Source: Lacinutrix venerupis
GTDB lineage: Bacteria > Bacteroidota > Bacteroidia > Flavobacteriales > Flavobacteriaceae
Direction: 5' to 3'
NCBI RefSeq assembly: GCF_003663945.1
Contig: NZ_RCCH01000010.1
Location: 1-64,000, forward strand
DNA length: 64,000 bases
Shown here: positions 36,832-46,282 of the stretch, in pieces
Layout of the letters: each line of letters begins with the position of its first letter
Position numbering within the stretch: the first letter of the stretch is position 1
The notes under the pieces: model-generated
Told to the model about the DNA's origin: nothing
Database searches by the model: none
What the model saw: the letters and a program-made list of their open reading frames with translations, nothing else
Translations under genes and position numbers: made by a program

Positions 36832-38078
36832 ACGTACTAATAAAATCGGCAACAATAATTGATTCTAAGAGTGATTATCATAACACTACTCAAGACCTTT
36901 TAATAGAAAAAGGTAAGATTTCTAAAATTGGAAAATCTATTAAAAACACAAACAATTATAAAGAAATAAACTTAGAGAATTTACATATTTCTCAAGGTTG
37001 GTTTGATAGTAGTGTATGTTTTGGAGAACCAGGATTTGAAGATAGAGAGACTATAGAAAACGGATTAAAAACAGCTGCAAAATCTGGATTTACAACAGTA
37101 ACTATGCAAGCTAACACACAGCCAATTATAGACAGTAATTCTGCAATTGCTTTTATTAAAATGAAAGCCCAAAACAATGCGGTAAATTTATTACCTATGG
37201 GCGCATTAACTAGAAATAGTGATGGTGTAGATTTGGCAGAATTATTCGATATGAAATCTGCTGGTGCTGTAGCATTTTCGGATTATAAAAAACCAATTAC
37301 AAATCCTAATCTACTTAAAATTGCATTACAATACGCAAGTAATTTTAATGGTTTAGTTTGTTCATTTCCGCAAGAAAATAGGATTTCTGGACAAGGCGTT
37401 ATGAACGAAAATATTACAAGTACAACTTTAGGTTTAAAAGGAAATCCTAGTCTGGCTGAAGCTTTACAAGTAGCTAGAGATTTATATTTATTAGAATATA
37501 CTGGCGGAAAATTACATATTCCAACCATTTCTACTGCAGAATCTGTAGCTTTAATTAGAAATGCTAAACAAAAGAAATTAGATGTTTCTTGTAGTGTAGC
37601 AATTCATAACTTATGCTTAACAGATAAGGAATTAGAAGATTTCGATACACATTACAAAGTACTTCCACCGTTAAGAACACAAAACGATGTTGAGGCTTTA
37701 ATTGAAGGTGTAAAAGATGGTACAATAGATATGGTTACTAGCGATCACAATCCTATAACTATTGAAGGGAAAAAAGTAGAATTTGATTATGCTGACTATG
37801 GCACGATAGGACTTGAAAGTGCTTTTGGAGCCTTACAAACATTATTTTCTACTAAAAAAACAATACAATTATTAACTAGAGGAAAAGCAAGATTTAATGT
37901 AGAACCTTCTATTATTGCAGAAGGAAATATTGCCGATTTAACGCTTTTTAATCCTGATAAGAAATATACTTTTACAACAAAAAATATCCATTCATTATCC
38001 AAAAACAGTCTATTTTTAAATAAACAATTACAAGGAGAAGCTTATGGTGTAATTGCAAACAAAAAAATTATTTTATAA
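36828..38078 (+). CDS. dihydroorotase-like protein lacking metal ligands
   Basis: 416 residues of the amidohydrolase fold, clearly related to dihydroorotase (PyrC). The canonical D-x-H-x-H zinc motif before REPG is replaced: GWFDSSVCFGEPGFED has Ser and Cys where the two histidines should be. The usual H-x-E near CSFPQE and the second histidine of the HIxHxST block (here HIPTIST) are also missing, while VTSDHNP is kept. It is therefore probably not a working dihydroorotase. It could be a structural partner, as the inactive PyrC-type subunits known to pair with PyrB in some bacteria. It overlaps the BatA gene by 4 bp. Confidence 0.85.
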   Translation: MNVLIKSATIIDSKSDYHNTTQDLLIEKGKISKIGKSIKNTNNYKEINLENLHISQGWFDSSVCFGEPGFEDRETIENGLKTAAKSGFTTVTMQANTQPIIDSNSAIAFIKMKAQNNAVNLLPMGALTRNSDGVDLAELFDMKSAGAVAFSDYKKPITNPNLLKIALQYASNFNGLVCSFPQENRISGQGVMNENITSTTLGLKGNPSLAEALQVARDLYLLEYTGGKLHIPTISTAESVALIRNAKQKKLDVSCSVAIHNLCLTDKELEDFDTHYKVLPPLRTQNDVEALIEGVKDGTIDMVTSDHNPITIEGKKVEFDYADYGTIGLESAFGALQTLFSTKKTIQLLTRGKARFNVEPSIIAEGNIADLTLFNPDKKYTFTTKNIHSLSKNSLFLNKQLQGEAYGVIANKKIIL

Positions 38079-38079
38079 A

Positions 38080-38412
38080 ATGAATCAAGAAATTATTGAA
38101 GAAGGAAAAATGATGAGTGTTGTCGCTTATTTAACAATAATTGGCTCTATTATAGCATTAATTACTAATAATGATAAAAAAAATCCATTTGTAGCATTCC
38201 ACGTAAGGCAAGGTTTAGGTTTATGTTTAACGTATTTGTTATTAGGCTATTTTATAGGAAGTTTTAACAGCTGGGCTATATCTATAGGTTTTTGGATTGG
38301 TTTTGGTGTTCTTTTCTTTTACGGCTTAATTGGAGCTATTACAGGAAAAATGAACGAAGTACCTTTACTTGGTCCTTTATATCAAAAAATTTTCTCAAAT
38401 ATTGGTAAATAA
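38080..38412 (+). CDS. small integral membrane protein, DUF4870-like
   Basis: 110 residues from ATG 38080, 1 bp after the upstream stop; an in-frame upstream ATG would overlap that gene more deeply. Three hydrophobic helices (about 13-30, 48-65 and 70-90) surround a conserved-looking NPFVAFHVRQGLGL, typical of DUF4870-type proteins. The function is unknown. It is co-transcribed with the flanking genes. Confidence 0.75.
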   Translation: MNQEIIEEGKMMSVVAYLTIIGSIIALITNNDKKNPFVAFHVRQGLGLCLTYLLLGYFIGSFNSWAISIGFWIGFGVLFFYGLIGAITGKMNEVPLLGPLYQKIFSNIGK

Positions 38413-38419
38413 AACATAA

Positions 38420-39067
38420 ATGACAGACTTATCTCTATATCACGTTATACGCGAATCGTCTTTAAAAGACAATGCGCCACTTTTAATATTATTTCATGGC
38501 TATGGCAGCGATGAAAACGACTTATTTTCTTTTGCTAGCGAATTACCAGAAGAATTATTTATAATTTCGGCAAGAGCGCCTTATCCCATGCAACCTTATG
38601 GTAATGCATGGTATGCTATAAATTTTGATGCCGATAAAGGAAAATGGAGTGATAATGAACAAGCTATACAATCTAGAGATTTAATTGCTAAATTTATAGA
38701 TGAAACAATAGCTAAATATCCTGTAAATAAGGATAATGTTTCTCTATTAGGATTTAGTCAAGGTACAATATTAAGTTATGCTGTAGCTCTCTCCTACCCA
38801 GAGAAAATTAAAAATGTAATTGCTTTAAGTGGTTATGTTAATGAAGATTTATTTAACACTTTACCAAAAGACCATTATAAACATTTAAACTTTTATTGTT
38901 CTCATGGTTCTGTAGACCAAGTTATACCAATAGATTGGGCAAGAAAAGCTCCAGAATTTTTAACAGCTTTAGACATTAATCATAAATATTCTGAATTTCC
39001 TGTTGGACATGGAGTTGCACCACAAAATTTTTATGAGTTTAAAGAATGGTTAATTAAATTAATTTAA
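38420..39067 (+). CDS. phospholipase/carboxylesterase family alpha/beta hydrolase
   Basis: 215 residues. LILFHGYGSDENDL is the oxyanion turn; the nucleophile is in GFSQG (near 113-117); Asp in SVDQVIP and His in GHGV complete the triad. There is no signal peptide, so it is cytoplasmic. This group hydrolyses short acyl esters or thioesters. It is the last gene of the cluster starting at 34903 (7-bp gap) and overlaps the convergent gene by 4 bp. Confidence 0.88.
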   Translation: MTDLSLYHVIRESSLKDNAPLLILFHGYGSDENDLFSFASELPEELFIISARAPYPMQPYGNAWYAINFDADKGKWSDNEQAIQSRDLIAKFIDETIAKYPVNKDNVSLLGFSQGTILSYAVALSYPEKIKNVIALSGYVNEDLFNTLPKDHYKHLNFYCSHGSVDQVIPIDWARKAPEFLTALDINHKYSEFPVGHGVAPQNFYEFKEWLIKLI

Positions 39068-39564
39068 AGCGGATTAAGTAAAGACTCTGCTACCCTAAAA
39101 TTTAATTCTCCTTTTTCATTAAGCGTATAAACTACTAGCATTTCTCCCCAAAGTTGTCCGTCTGTAAAATCAGCAATAATCCATTTATGGTTTAATACTC
39201 TAATAGAGTTTATAATTATTTTAGTTTGTGTTGTAGATGCATAAGGTACTAAAGGATGTTGTTCTCCTTCATATTCGTTTTGTGAGTATAAAGCATCTTT
39301 AACAGTAGTCATTAATTCTTCTACATTATAACCTTGATTTAAAAAGTAATCGTAAGAATGATCGTTATAATCAAAACTAAACTGAGAAAGATCGTGTATT
39401 TTATCTTTTAATGATAAAATTGAATCTTGGTATTTTATAGATTGTTTTTTATAAGTTGCAACAGTTTTGTTGCTATCATCAAATATTTTTTTCGAATTAA
39501 CATAATTAAATATTAATAGTAAAACCGAAAAAATAAAAAGATACATAAAAATACGATTCTTCAT
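39064..39564 (-). CDS. hypothetical membrane-anchored protein
   Basis: 166 residues with one N-terminal helix (IFMYLFIFSVLLLIFNYV), then a short coiled coil (about 28-60) and a compact domain ending WGEMLVVYTLNEKGELNFRVAESLL. It probably faces the periplasm. The function is unknown. It lies 31 bp after the MBL hydrolase gene on the same strand and is likely co-transcribed with it. Confidence 0.7.
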   Translation of the reverse strand: MKNRIFMYLFIFSVLLLIFNYVNSKKIFDDSNKTVATYKKQSIKYQDSILSLKDKIHDLSQFSFDYNDHSYDYFLNQGYNVEELMTTVKDALYSQNEYEGEQHPLVPYASTTQTKIIINSIRVLNHKWIIADFTDGQLWGEMLVVYTLNEKGELNFRVAESLLNPL

Positions 39565-39595
39565 AATGTATAGTAATTTTTTGAAATTTAATTTA

Positions 39596-40363
39596 TTATT
39601 CTGAAATAGCTATTTCTAAACCATCATAAGCTAAAAAAACATTATTAGGCAATTTCTGTTCAACCTCATCATGGAAACCTAATAAGTGGCTAATATGTGT
39701 TAAATATGCTTTTTTAGGTTTTAATTGAGCTATAACATCTAATGCTTCGGCTAGTGTAAAATGCGAAATATGTTCTTCTTCACGTAAAGCATTAATAACT
39801 AAAACATCTAAATTTTTAAGTTTTTGCTTTTCAGTTTCTGCTATGGTTTTCATATCTGTTAAATATGCAAAATTACCAAATCGGTAACCAAAAACAGAAA
39901 GTTTATAATGAAGTCCTTCAATAGGTATAATTTTTAAACCAGCAATATTAAATGGTTCATTTTTAATTTCATTTTGAATAAGATTTGGTACTCCTGGATA
40001 TTTTATTTCCGAAGTAAAAATATACTCAAAACGTTGTGTTAATTGACCTAACACACGTTTATGTGCATAAATATCTATATCTCCTTGCTTAAAAAAGAAA
40101 GGACGAATATCATCTAATCCAGCCGTATGGTCTGCATGTTCGTGAGTAAATATAACAGCGTCTATTTTTTTAGGATTAGCGCGTAACATTTGTTGCCTAA
40201 AATCCGGTCCACAATCTACAACAAATGTAGAATTTTGCCACTCTACTAATATAGAAACACGTAAACGTTTATCTTTAGGATTTTCACTTAAACAAACAGG
40301 ATGATTACTACCAATTACTGGAATACCTTGAGATGTGCCTGTGCCTAAAAAAGTAATTTTCAA
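39596..40363 (-). CDS. MBL-fold metallo-hydrolase (PhnP/RNase Z-like)
   Basis: 255 residues. The two-metal motif THEHADH (H74, H76, D78, H79) is intact, with further ligands in VVDCGPDF, EGLHY, YLTDM and THISH. The GTGTSQGIP opening is typical of the PhnP-like cyclic phosphodiesterase/RNase Z-like group. It is cytoplasmic. The substrate is not determined; a phosphodiester is likely. It is divergent from the gene at 40455. Confidence 0.88.
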   Translation of the reverse strand: MKITFLGTGTSQGIPVIGSNHPVCLSENPKDKRLRVSILVEWQNSTFVVDCGPDFRQQMLRANPKKIDAVIFTHEHADHTAGLDDIRPFFFKQGDIDIYAHKRVLGQLTQRFEYIFTSEIKYPGVPNLIQNEIKNEPFNIAGLKIIPIEGLHYKLSVFGYRFGNFAYLTDMKTIAETEKQKLKNLDVLVINALREEEHISHFTLAEALDVIAQLKPKKAYLTHISHLLGFHDEVEQKLPNNVFLAYDGLEIAISE

Positions 40364-40400
40364 TATTAATCTTATTTGTCACAAAAGTAAGATATTTTTT

Positions 40401-40429
40401 TTGTTTGCTTTAGTTATTTGATACCTTTG
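40401..40429 (+). promoter_or_regulatory. Bacteroidota-type promoter
   Basis: T-rich TTG (40401-40403), 18-bp spacer, then TACCTTTG (40422-40429), a good -33/-7 pair. It lies 26 bp before the gene at 40455. Confidence 0.7.
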
Positions 40430-40454
40430 TATGTAAGAAAAACAATGACCATCT

Positions 40455-41909
40455 ATGGAAATTACACTTAAAGGAGACAAGGATATTGAAAGTATTCCTT
40501 CACTAAAAGATAAAGCACTTCGCATCAATTTAAATGAGAATATTTACGGAACTTTTTCCGAAATTGGTGCCGGTCAAGAAACTGTTCGCCAATTTTTTAG
40601 AGCAGGTGGTGGATCTGGAACTATTGCCAAAGCCATGTCGGCTTACGATAAAGATTTTAGTGATGCTATTTATGGCATTGAAGACGATAAACGTTATGTT
40701 ACCGAAGCACGTTTACGCAAAATGCTTGATCATGAAATTAACTTAATCGAGCAACGTATTACTAGAGATAAGCATCCTCATAAAATGTTTTTTAGCTATG
40801 CAAATACTGTAGCAACTATAGATTTTGCTAAAAAGTATAAAGGACATGGTTGGGTAGGTATAAAATACCAAGTTGATGCTTCGCAAGACGAATACAATGA
40901 AATTGTTTTACATATTCGTTTTAAAGAAAACGATGCACGTTTACAACAAGAAACTTTAGGTAAATTAGGTACAAACCTAATATATGGTGCTTTTTATAAA
41001 TACAACCAACCTAGAAAATTATTACGCTATTTATACGACCATTTAGATAAAGACCAATTAGAAATAGATACTATTAACTTCTCTGGTCCTGTTTTTAAAG
41101 ATGTAGATAACCGTTTAATGAGTTTACAACTTGTTAAAAACGGAATGACTGATGCGGTAATGTTTGCTCCAGATGGAAATAATGTATTACCAGCAAGAGT
41201 ACTTTATAAACGTAATATTTTAACGCTTCGTGGAAGTTTTAGACCTGTTACAAAAGTAAATATGGACATGTATAAAAAATCTTTAGACATGTTTTTAAAA
41301 GAAAATAAAGTAGACGAGGATAAGACTCAAGTAATTTTCGAAATTACTTTATCTAATTTACGTGCAGAAGGCGAAATTGATGAGCAAGATTTCATGGATC
41401 GAGCTAAACTTTTATGCTCTTTAGGTCAAACAGTATTAATCTCTAATTTCCAAGAATATTATAAGCTTGTAGAATACTTCTCTCAATATTCTAAAGCAAG
41501 AATGGGATTAGCAATGGGAGTAAACAATTTAGTAGATATTTTTGATGAAAAATACTATAGACATTTAAGTGGCGGCATACTTGAAGCTTTTGGTAAACTA
41601 TTTTTTAAAGATTTACGTGTCTACCTTTATCCTATGGAAAATGAAGATGGCACACTAACAACTAGCGATAATTTAAAAGTACATCCACGTATGAAAGAGC
41701 TTTACAAGTTCTTTAAGTATAACGGAAAGGTAGTAGATATTACAGATTATGATCCTTCTACCCTAACAATCTTTTCTAGAAAAGTACTAAGTATGATTAA
41801 TAAAGGTGAAGATGGTTGGCAAAAAATGCTTCCAGAAGGTGTTAGCAAATTAATTATGGAAAAAAGCTTATTTGGTTGTGAGACTGAAGAGGTTACTAAC
41901 AGAAGTTAA
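40455..41909 (+). CDS. conserved protein of unknown function
   Basis: 484 residues, soluble, without signal peptide. It is well conserved in feel: LRINLNENIYGTFSEIGAGQ at 22-41, RAGGGSGTIAKAMSAYD near 50-66, and YGIEDDKRYVTEARL. There is no motif I can tie to a known reaction. The promoter is strong and a good bidirectional terminator follows, so it is a stand-alone transcript. Equivalent proteins are widespread in flavobacteria, in my recollection with inconsistent names, so I give none. Confidence 0.8.
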   Translation: MEITLKGDKDIESIPSLKDKALRINLNENIYGTFSEIGAGQETVRQFFRAGGGSGTIAKAMSAYDKDFSDAIYGIEDDKRYVTEARLRKMLDHEINLIEQRITRDKHPHKMFFSYANTVATIDFAKKYKGHGWVGIKYQVDASQDEYNEIVLHIRFKENDARLQQETLGKLGTNLIYGAFYKYNQPRKLLRYLYDHLDKDQLEIDTINFSGPVFKDVDNRLMSLQLVKNGMTDAVMFAPDGNNVLPARVLYKRNILTLRGSFRPVTKVNMDMYKKSLDMFLKENKVDEDKTQVIFEITLSNLRAEGEIDEQDFMDRAKLLCSLGQTVLISNFQEYYKLVEYFSQYSKARMGLAMGVNNLVDIFDEKYYRHLSGGILEAFGKLFFKDLRVYLYPMENEDGTLTTSDNLKVHPRMKELYKFFKYNGKVVDITDYDPSTLTIFSRKVLSMINKGEDGWQKMLPEGVSKLIMEKSLFGCETEEVTNRS

Positions 41910-41955
41910 TAATAGACCACAAAAAGATTATATTTTTAAAAGTATAGATAAAAAA

Positions 41956-41981
41956 AAGAGCTCAATTAAAATTGAGCTCTT
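41956..41981. terminator. bidirectional terminator
   Basis: AAGAGCTCAATT (41956-41967) and AATTGAGCTCTT (41970-41981) form a perfect 12-bp stem with A and T tracts outside. It serves the convergent genes ending at 41909 and 42012. Confidence 0.92.
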
Positions 41982-42011
41982 TTTTTAGTTTATAATATTA
42001 TTCAATAATTA

Positions 42012-43250
42012 TTATAGTCCAAATTTTTCTTTTAAAGCTTTAGCTTTATCTCCTTGATCAATAGCTCCATAAAGACTAGCTAAGGTTTTTACAACATCTG
42101 TATCTGCTTTACCATTAGAAACAACAGTTTCTAAATAAGGAATTGCTTCTTTGTAAACCGCTTTAAGCTCTTCTAAATATTTAGCATAAGCAATATTATC
42201 TGCATTAGAACCTCCTAAGGCATTCATTTTCTCCTTAATTGGTTTATCTTGATCCATAATTAATGCTGCTAAATTAGTATTAGCGTCGTCATTTTTAGGA
42301 TCTAATGCAATTACTTTTTTATAGTATTCTTTTGCTTCTTGAGTTTTTCCTGCTTTAACAGATACTACTCCTAAATTAAATAATAACTCTGTATTATTAG
42401 GATCGTTAATTACAGCCTCTTTTGTTAATCTTTCAAATTCTTCAATATTACCTAAATTATATTGTGTATTTGCTTCTGTAATAATTAAAGTTGTATTAGA
42501 TGGATCTAAAGCTCTTGCATTTTTAATTGCTTCTAAAGCTTTTTCGTTTTCTCCTTTATTTAAGTATATAGACGCAATTTGTGTTGCTATCTCAGCTGCT
42601 TTAGATTCTGTCATTCTTTCTCCTGGACTAATGTGAGTTTTTGCTTTAGTTACAAAAACATCTCTAGTCGCTTTATCGAAAGTTTCTTCTTCTCCAGTTT
42701 CTTTGTTTATAGCATAGTACTCTTTTACAACACCAGTATATCCTAATTCGTTTAATTTTAAGTAGTGCTCTAAAGCTGTGTCATAATCTTTTGCTAAAAC
42801 CGAACTTACAGCAGCAAAGTATAGATAAGATTCATCTTTTTGAACTAATTTATATAACATTTCAAACATAGTAGAAGCTTGAGCGTATTTACCACTTGAA
42901 TAAAACTCGTTACCTTTTACTAATAATTCATTTTGAACAAAACTCTTAGTTTCTGCTAAATCACTAACATATTTACTATCTACTTTAGTTAAATCTTCAA
43001 AAGCAGTATCAAAATCTGAAATTGCTCCTGCTCCATTAGCATATAATGCTTTTGCTCTAGCAAAATAAAATTTTGATTTTGATTTATCGTCCATACTATC
43101 TAGCATAGGCTCTAAAGTTTTAGCTGCAGCCTTAGCCTCAGCAAAATTGTTGTTTTTAACAGCTTTTTCTAATGCCTTTAATTCTTTCTTTTGTGCGAAA
43201 GAAAAAAGAGTAATCATTAAAGCTAGTGTAAGGATTAATTGTTTTTTCAT
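42012..43250 (-). CDS. secreted tetratricopeptide-repeat protein
   Basis: 412 residues. The signal peptide is MKKQLILTLALMITLFSFAQ. TPR units are visible throughout, for example YFAAVSSVLAKDYDTALEHYLKLNEL (near 144-170), IYLNKGENEKALEAIKNARALDPSN (near 228-252) and LFNLGVVSVKAGKTQEAKEYYKKVIALDPKN (near 288-318). It is a periplasmic protein-interaction scaffold with no enzymatic motif. It lies 48 bp after gyrA on the same strand and may share its transcript. Confidence 0.88.
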   Translation of the reverse strand: MKKQLILTLALMITLFSFAQKKELKALEKAVKNNNFAEAKAAAKTLEPMLDSMDDKSKSKFYFARAKALYANGAGAISDFDTAFEDLTKVDSKYVSDLAETKSFVQNELLVKGNEFYSSGKYAQASTMFEMLYKLVQKDESYLYFAAVSSVLAKDYDTALEHYLKLNELGYTGVVKEYYAINKETGEEETFDKATRDVFVTKAKTHISPGERMTESKAAEIATQIASIYLNKGENEKALEAIKNARALDPSNTTLIITEANTQYNLGNIEEFERLTKEAVINDPNNTELLFNLGVVSVKAGKTQEAKEYYKKVIALDPKNDDANTNLAALIMDQDKPIKEKMNALGGSNADNIAYAKYLEELKAVYKEAIPYLETVVSNGKADTDVVKTLASLYGAIDQGDKAKALKEKFGL

Positions 43251-43298
43251 TAGTTTTTTGTTTTAATATTCTAAAATATAAGAATTGGTTTTTATTTT

Positions 43299-45851
43299 TT
43301 ATTCTTCTTCGTTGTTTGGAGCAACAGTCGTGCCATTTTCGGAATCATCGGTATTTACAACTCCTTTAGAAGTTATTACATTTCCATCGTCATCTAGTTC
43401 TACGTCTTCTTCTTCATGCATTACTTTAGCAACAGCTGCAATAGAATCTTTACCTTTAAGGTTAATTAATTTTACTCCTTGTGTTGCTCTACCCATAACT
43501 CTTAAATCGGCAACTGCCATTCTAATTGCTATACCAGATTTATTGATAATCATTAAATCATCTTCATCTGTTACATTCTTAATAGATACAAGACTACCTG
43601 TTTTTTCTGTAATAGAGATAGTTTTAACACCTTTTCCTCCTCTATTGGTAATACGGTAATCCTCTAAGCTTGAACGCTTACCATAACCGTTTTCTGATAC
43701 TACAAGAATATTACTATTCATATCGTCTACAGCAATCATACCTATAACCTCATCGGTTTTTTCATCTTGTAAGCGAATACCTCGAACTCCAGAAGCTCCA
43801 CGACCCATTGGTCTTGTTTTTGCTTCTTCGAATCTAATAGCCTTACCAGATTTTAATGCTAGCATAACTTGGCTTTCTCCTGTAGTTAATTTAGCTTCTA
43901 GTAACTCATCATCTTCTTTAATAGTAATGGCATTAATACCATTTGTTCTTGGTCGTGAATATTGCTCTAAAGAGGTCTTTTTAACTTGACCTTTTTTAGT
44001 TGCCATAATTACATAATGACTATTTACGTAATCTTCATCCTTTAAATCTTGAGTACAAATAAATGCCATAACCTTATCGTCTTGTTCAATATTTATAAGG
44101 TTTTGGATTGCTCTACCTTTTGATGTTTTACTACCTTCAGGAATTTCATAAACACGCATCCAGAAACATTTTCCTTTTTGTGTAAAGAACAGCATGTACT
44201 GGTGATTTGTACCAACAAATAAATGTTCTAAGAAATCTTCGTTTCTTGTTGTTGATGCTTTTTGTCCAACGCCTCCTCTATTTTGTGTTTTATATTCTGT
44301 TAAAGAGGTACGTTTAATATAACCTGCATGAGAAATAGTAATAACTACTTTCTCATCTGGAATCATATCTTCGATACTTAAATCTCCACCTGCATACTCT
44401 ATTTTAGAACGACGCTCATCTCCATATTTATCTCTAACAACTATTAATTCTTCCTTAATAATAGTCATTCTACGCTCTTTATTTGCAAGAATATCTTTAA
44501 GGTCTTCGATAGTTTTCATGATGTCTTCGTATTCATTACGAAGTTTATCTTGTTCTAATCCTGTTAATTGACGTAAACGCATCTCTACGATGGCTTTCGC
44601 TTGAATTTCGGATAACTTAAAACGTTCTATTAAATTATTTCTTGCTTCATCACCATTGGCCGATGCTCTAATAATTTTAATAACTTCATCAATATTATCT
44701 GAAGCTATAATTAAACCTTCTAAAATATGTGCGCGTTCTTCGGCTTTACGAAGTTCGTAGGTTGTACGACGTACAACTACATCATGCCTGTGCTCTACAA
44801 AATATTGAATTAATTCTTTTAAGTTTAATAACTGCGGACGACCTTTTACAAGTGCAATATTATTTACACTAAAAGAGGATTGCAGTGCTGTATACTTAAA
44901 TAATTTATTTAAGACAATGTTTGGTATTGCATCACGTTTTAAAACGTAAACAATACGCATTCCGTTTCTATCAGACTCATCTCTAATAGTCGAGATTCCT
45001 TCTAATTTTTTATCGTTTATTAAATCGGCAGTTTTTTTAATCATGTCTGCCTTATTAACTTGGTAAGGAATTTCGGTTACAACAACACATTCTCTACCTT
45101 GTACCTCTTCAATATTTGCATTAGCACGCATGACAATTCGTCCACGTCCAGTATGAAAAGCTTCCTTTACTCCATCATAACCATAAATAGTACCTCCTGT
45201 TGGAAAATCTGGAGCTTTAATATGTTGCATTAACTCATCTATTTCAATATCATGATTATCGATGTAAGCAATTGTACCATCTACAACTTCTGTAAGGTTG
45301 TGAGGTGGCATATTAGTAGCCATACCAACTGCTATACCAGAAGCTCCATTTACAAGTAAACCTGGAATTCTTGTTGGTAAAACTGTTGGTTCTTCAAGAG
45401 TATCATCAAAATTTAATTGATGGTCTACAGTTTCCTTATCAATATCTGCAAGCATATCTTCAGATATCTTACGCATTCTTGCTTCTGTATAACGCATCGC
45501 TGCAGGACTATCACCATCAACAGATCCAAAGTTTCCTTGTCCATCTACAAGCATATAACGTAAACTCCATTCTTGAGCCATACGTACCATAGCATCGTAA
45601 ACAGATGTATCTCCGTGTGGATGATACTTACCTAAAACCTCTCCTACAATTCTAGCGGATTTTTTATGAGCACTATTTGCTCTAACACCCAGTTCATGCA
45701 TACCATAAAGTACACGTCTATGCACTGGTTTTAAACCATCTCTTACGTCTGGTAAAGCACGTGATACAATAACTGACATTGAATAATCAATGTAAGCCGA
45801 TTTCATCTCATCTTCAATATTAATTGGAATCACTTTTTCGCCTTCTGCCAT
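43299..45851 (-). CDS. gyrA: GyrA, DNA gyrase subunit A
   Basis: 850 residues. The A subunit of DNA gyrase breaks and rejoins DNA and wraps it for negative supercoiling. The catalytic Tyr121 is in AMRYTEARM. The quinolone-determining region reads [10 protein letters not shown], with Thr82 at the position of E. coli Ser83, which is a normal residue for this group and not evidence of resistance. C-terminal beta-pinwheel blades carry NRGGVGQ, the likely GyrA-box, then GASGVRGI and RGGKGVKT. The C-terminus ends in an acidic tail. The length is normal for the phylum. Confidence 0.96.
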   Translation of the reverse strand: MAEGEKVIPINIEDEMKSAYIDYSMSVIVSRALPDVRDGLKPVHRRVLYGMHELGVRANSAHKKSARIVGEVLGKYHPHGDTSVYDAMVRMAQEWSLRYMLVDGQGNFGSVDGDSPAAMRYTEARMRKISEDMLADIDKETVDHQLNFDDTLEEPTVLPTRIPGLLVNGASGIAVGMATNMPPHNLTEVVDGTIAYIDNHDIEIDELMQHIKAPDFPTGGTIYGYDGVKEAFHTGRGRIVMRANANIEEVQGRECVVVTEIPYQVNKADMIKKTADLINDKKLEGISTIRDESDRNGMRIVYVLKRDAIPNIVLNKLFKYTALQSSFSVNNIALVKGRPQLLNLKELIQYFVEHRHDVVVRRTTYELRKAEERAHILEGLIIASDNIDEVIKIIRASANGDEARNNLIERFKLSEIQAKAIVEMRLRQLTGLEQDKLRNEYEDIMKTIEDLKDILANKERRMTIIKEELIVVRDKYGDERRSKIEYAGGDLSIEDMIPDEKVVITISHAGYIKRTSLTEYKTQNRGGVGQKASTTRNEDFLEHLFVGTNHQYMLFFTQKGKCFWMRVYEIPEGSKTSKGRAIQNLINIEQDDKVMAFICTQDLKDEDYVNSHYVIMATKKGQVKKTSLEQYSRPRTNGINAITIKEDDELLEAKLTTGESQVMLALKSGKAIRFEEAKTRPMGRGASGVRGIRLQDEKTDEVIGMIAVDDMNSNILVVSENGYGKRSSLEDYRITNRGGKGVKTISITEKTGSLVSIKNVTDEDDLMIINKSGIAIRMAVADLRVMGRATQGVKLINLKGKDSIAAVAKVMHEEEDVELDDDGNVITSKGVVNTDDSENGTTVAPNNEEE

Positions 45852-46282
45852 ATATAATCTTAAATTTAATTTTTATAATATTTCGTAACGCGCTAATATA
45901 AAACTTTCATTAGTCATAGTAAGACTTTATCCCTATTTTTTGAGAGTTTTTATTAACAATTTTAACATCCTTTTTCGTTAATAACTATCTTGTTAATTGT
46001 TTTGATTTTATAAACTTTTTTTTGTCTATTAGCATATAATACTATCTCGTGCTAAAGATTGACTTAATTTAACGTCTTTTTTTTCTTTTTTTACTAAAAA
46101 TAGAAACCGCAACGTAAGCTCTGCTATTTCTATATTATATACATTTAGAAAGAAAATATTTATAAATTTTACGATTAGCTTAAATGAAATGGTATGTCAT
46201 TTTATCTAAAAAACAATTTAAGGAATAGTTTTTGCCATTGATATTATGATTCACTAAATTTATTGACGAAAGGAACAACAAT
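45852..46282. other. 431-bp intergenic region between divergent gyrA and clpC
   Basis: This AT-rich stretch has no credible gene. It must hold the promoters of both genes. Inverted TTAACAA and TTGTTAA elements occur near 45953 and 45994. AAAGGAAC at 46269-46276 is a modest ribosome binding site before clpC. Otherwise I see nothing distinctive. Confidence 0.6.

Noticed and set aside
43285-43659. 124-codon plus-strand frame at the end of gyrA
   Set aside because: Serine-rich antisense of the acidic gyrA tail, with no promoter or ribosome binding site.
43299-45851. Thr at the GyrA position equivalent to E. coli Ser83 as a quinolone-resistance mutation
   Set aside because: Thr is, to my knowledge, the usual residue in flavobacterial GyrA, so it is not evidence of acquired resistance.
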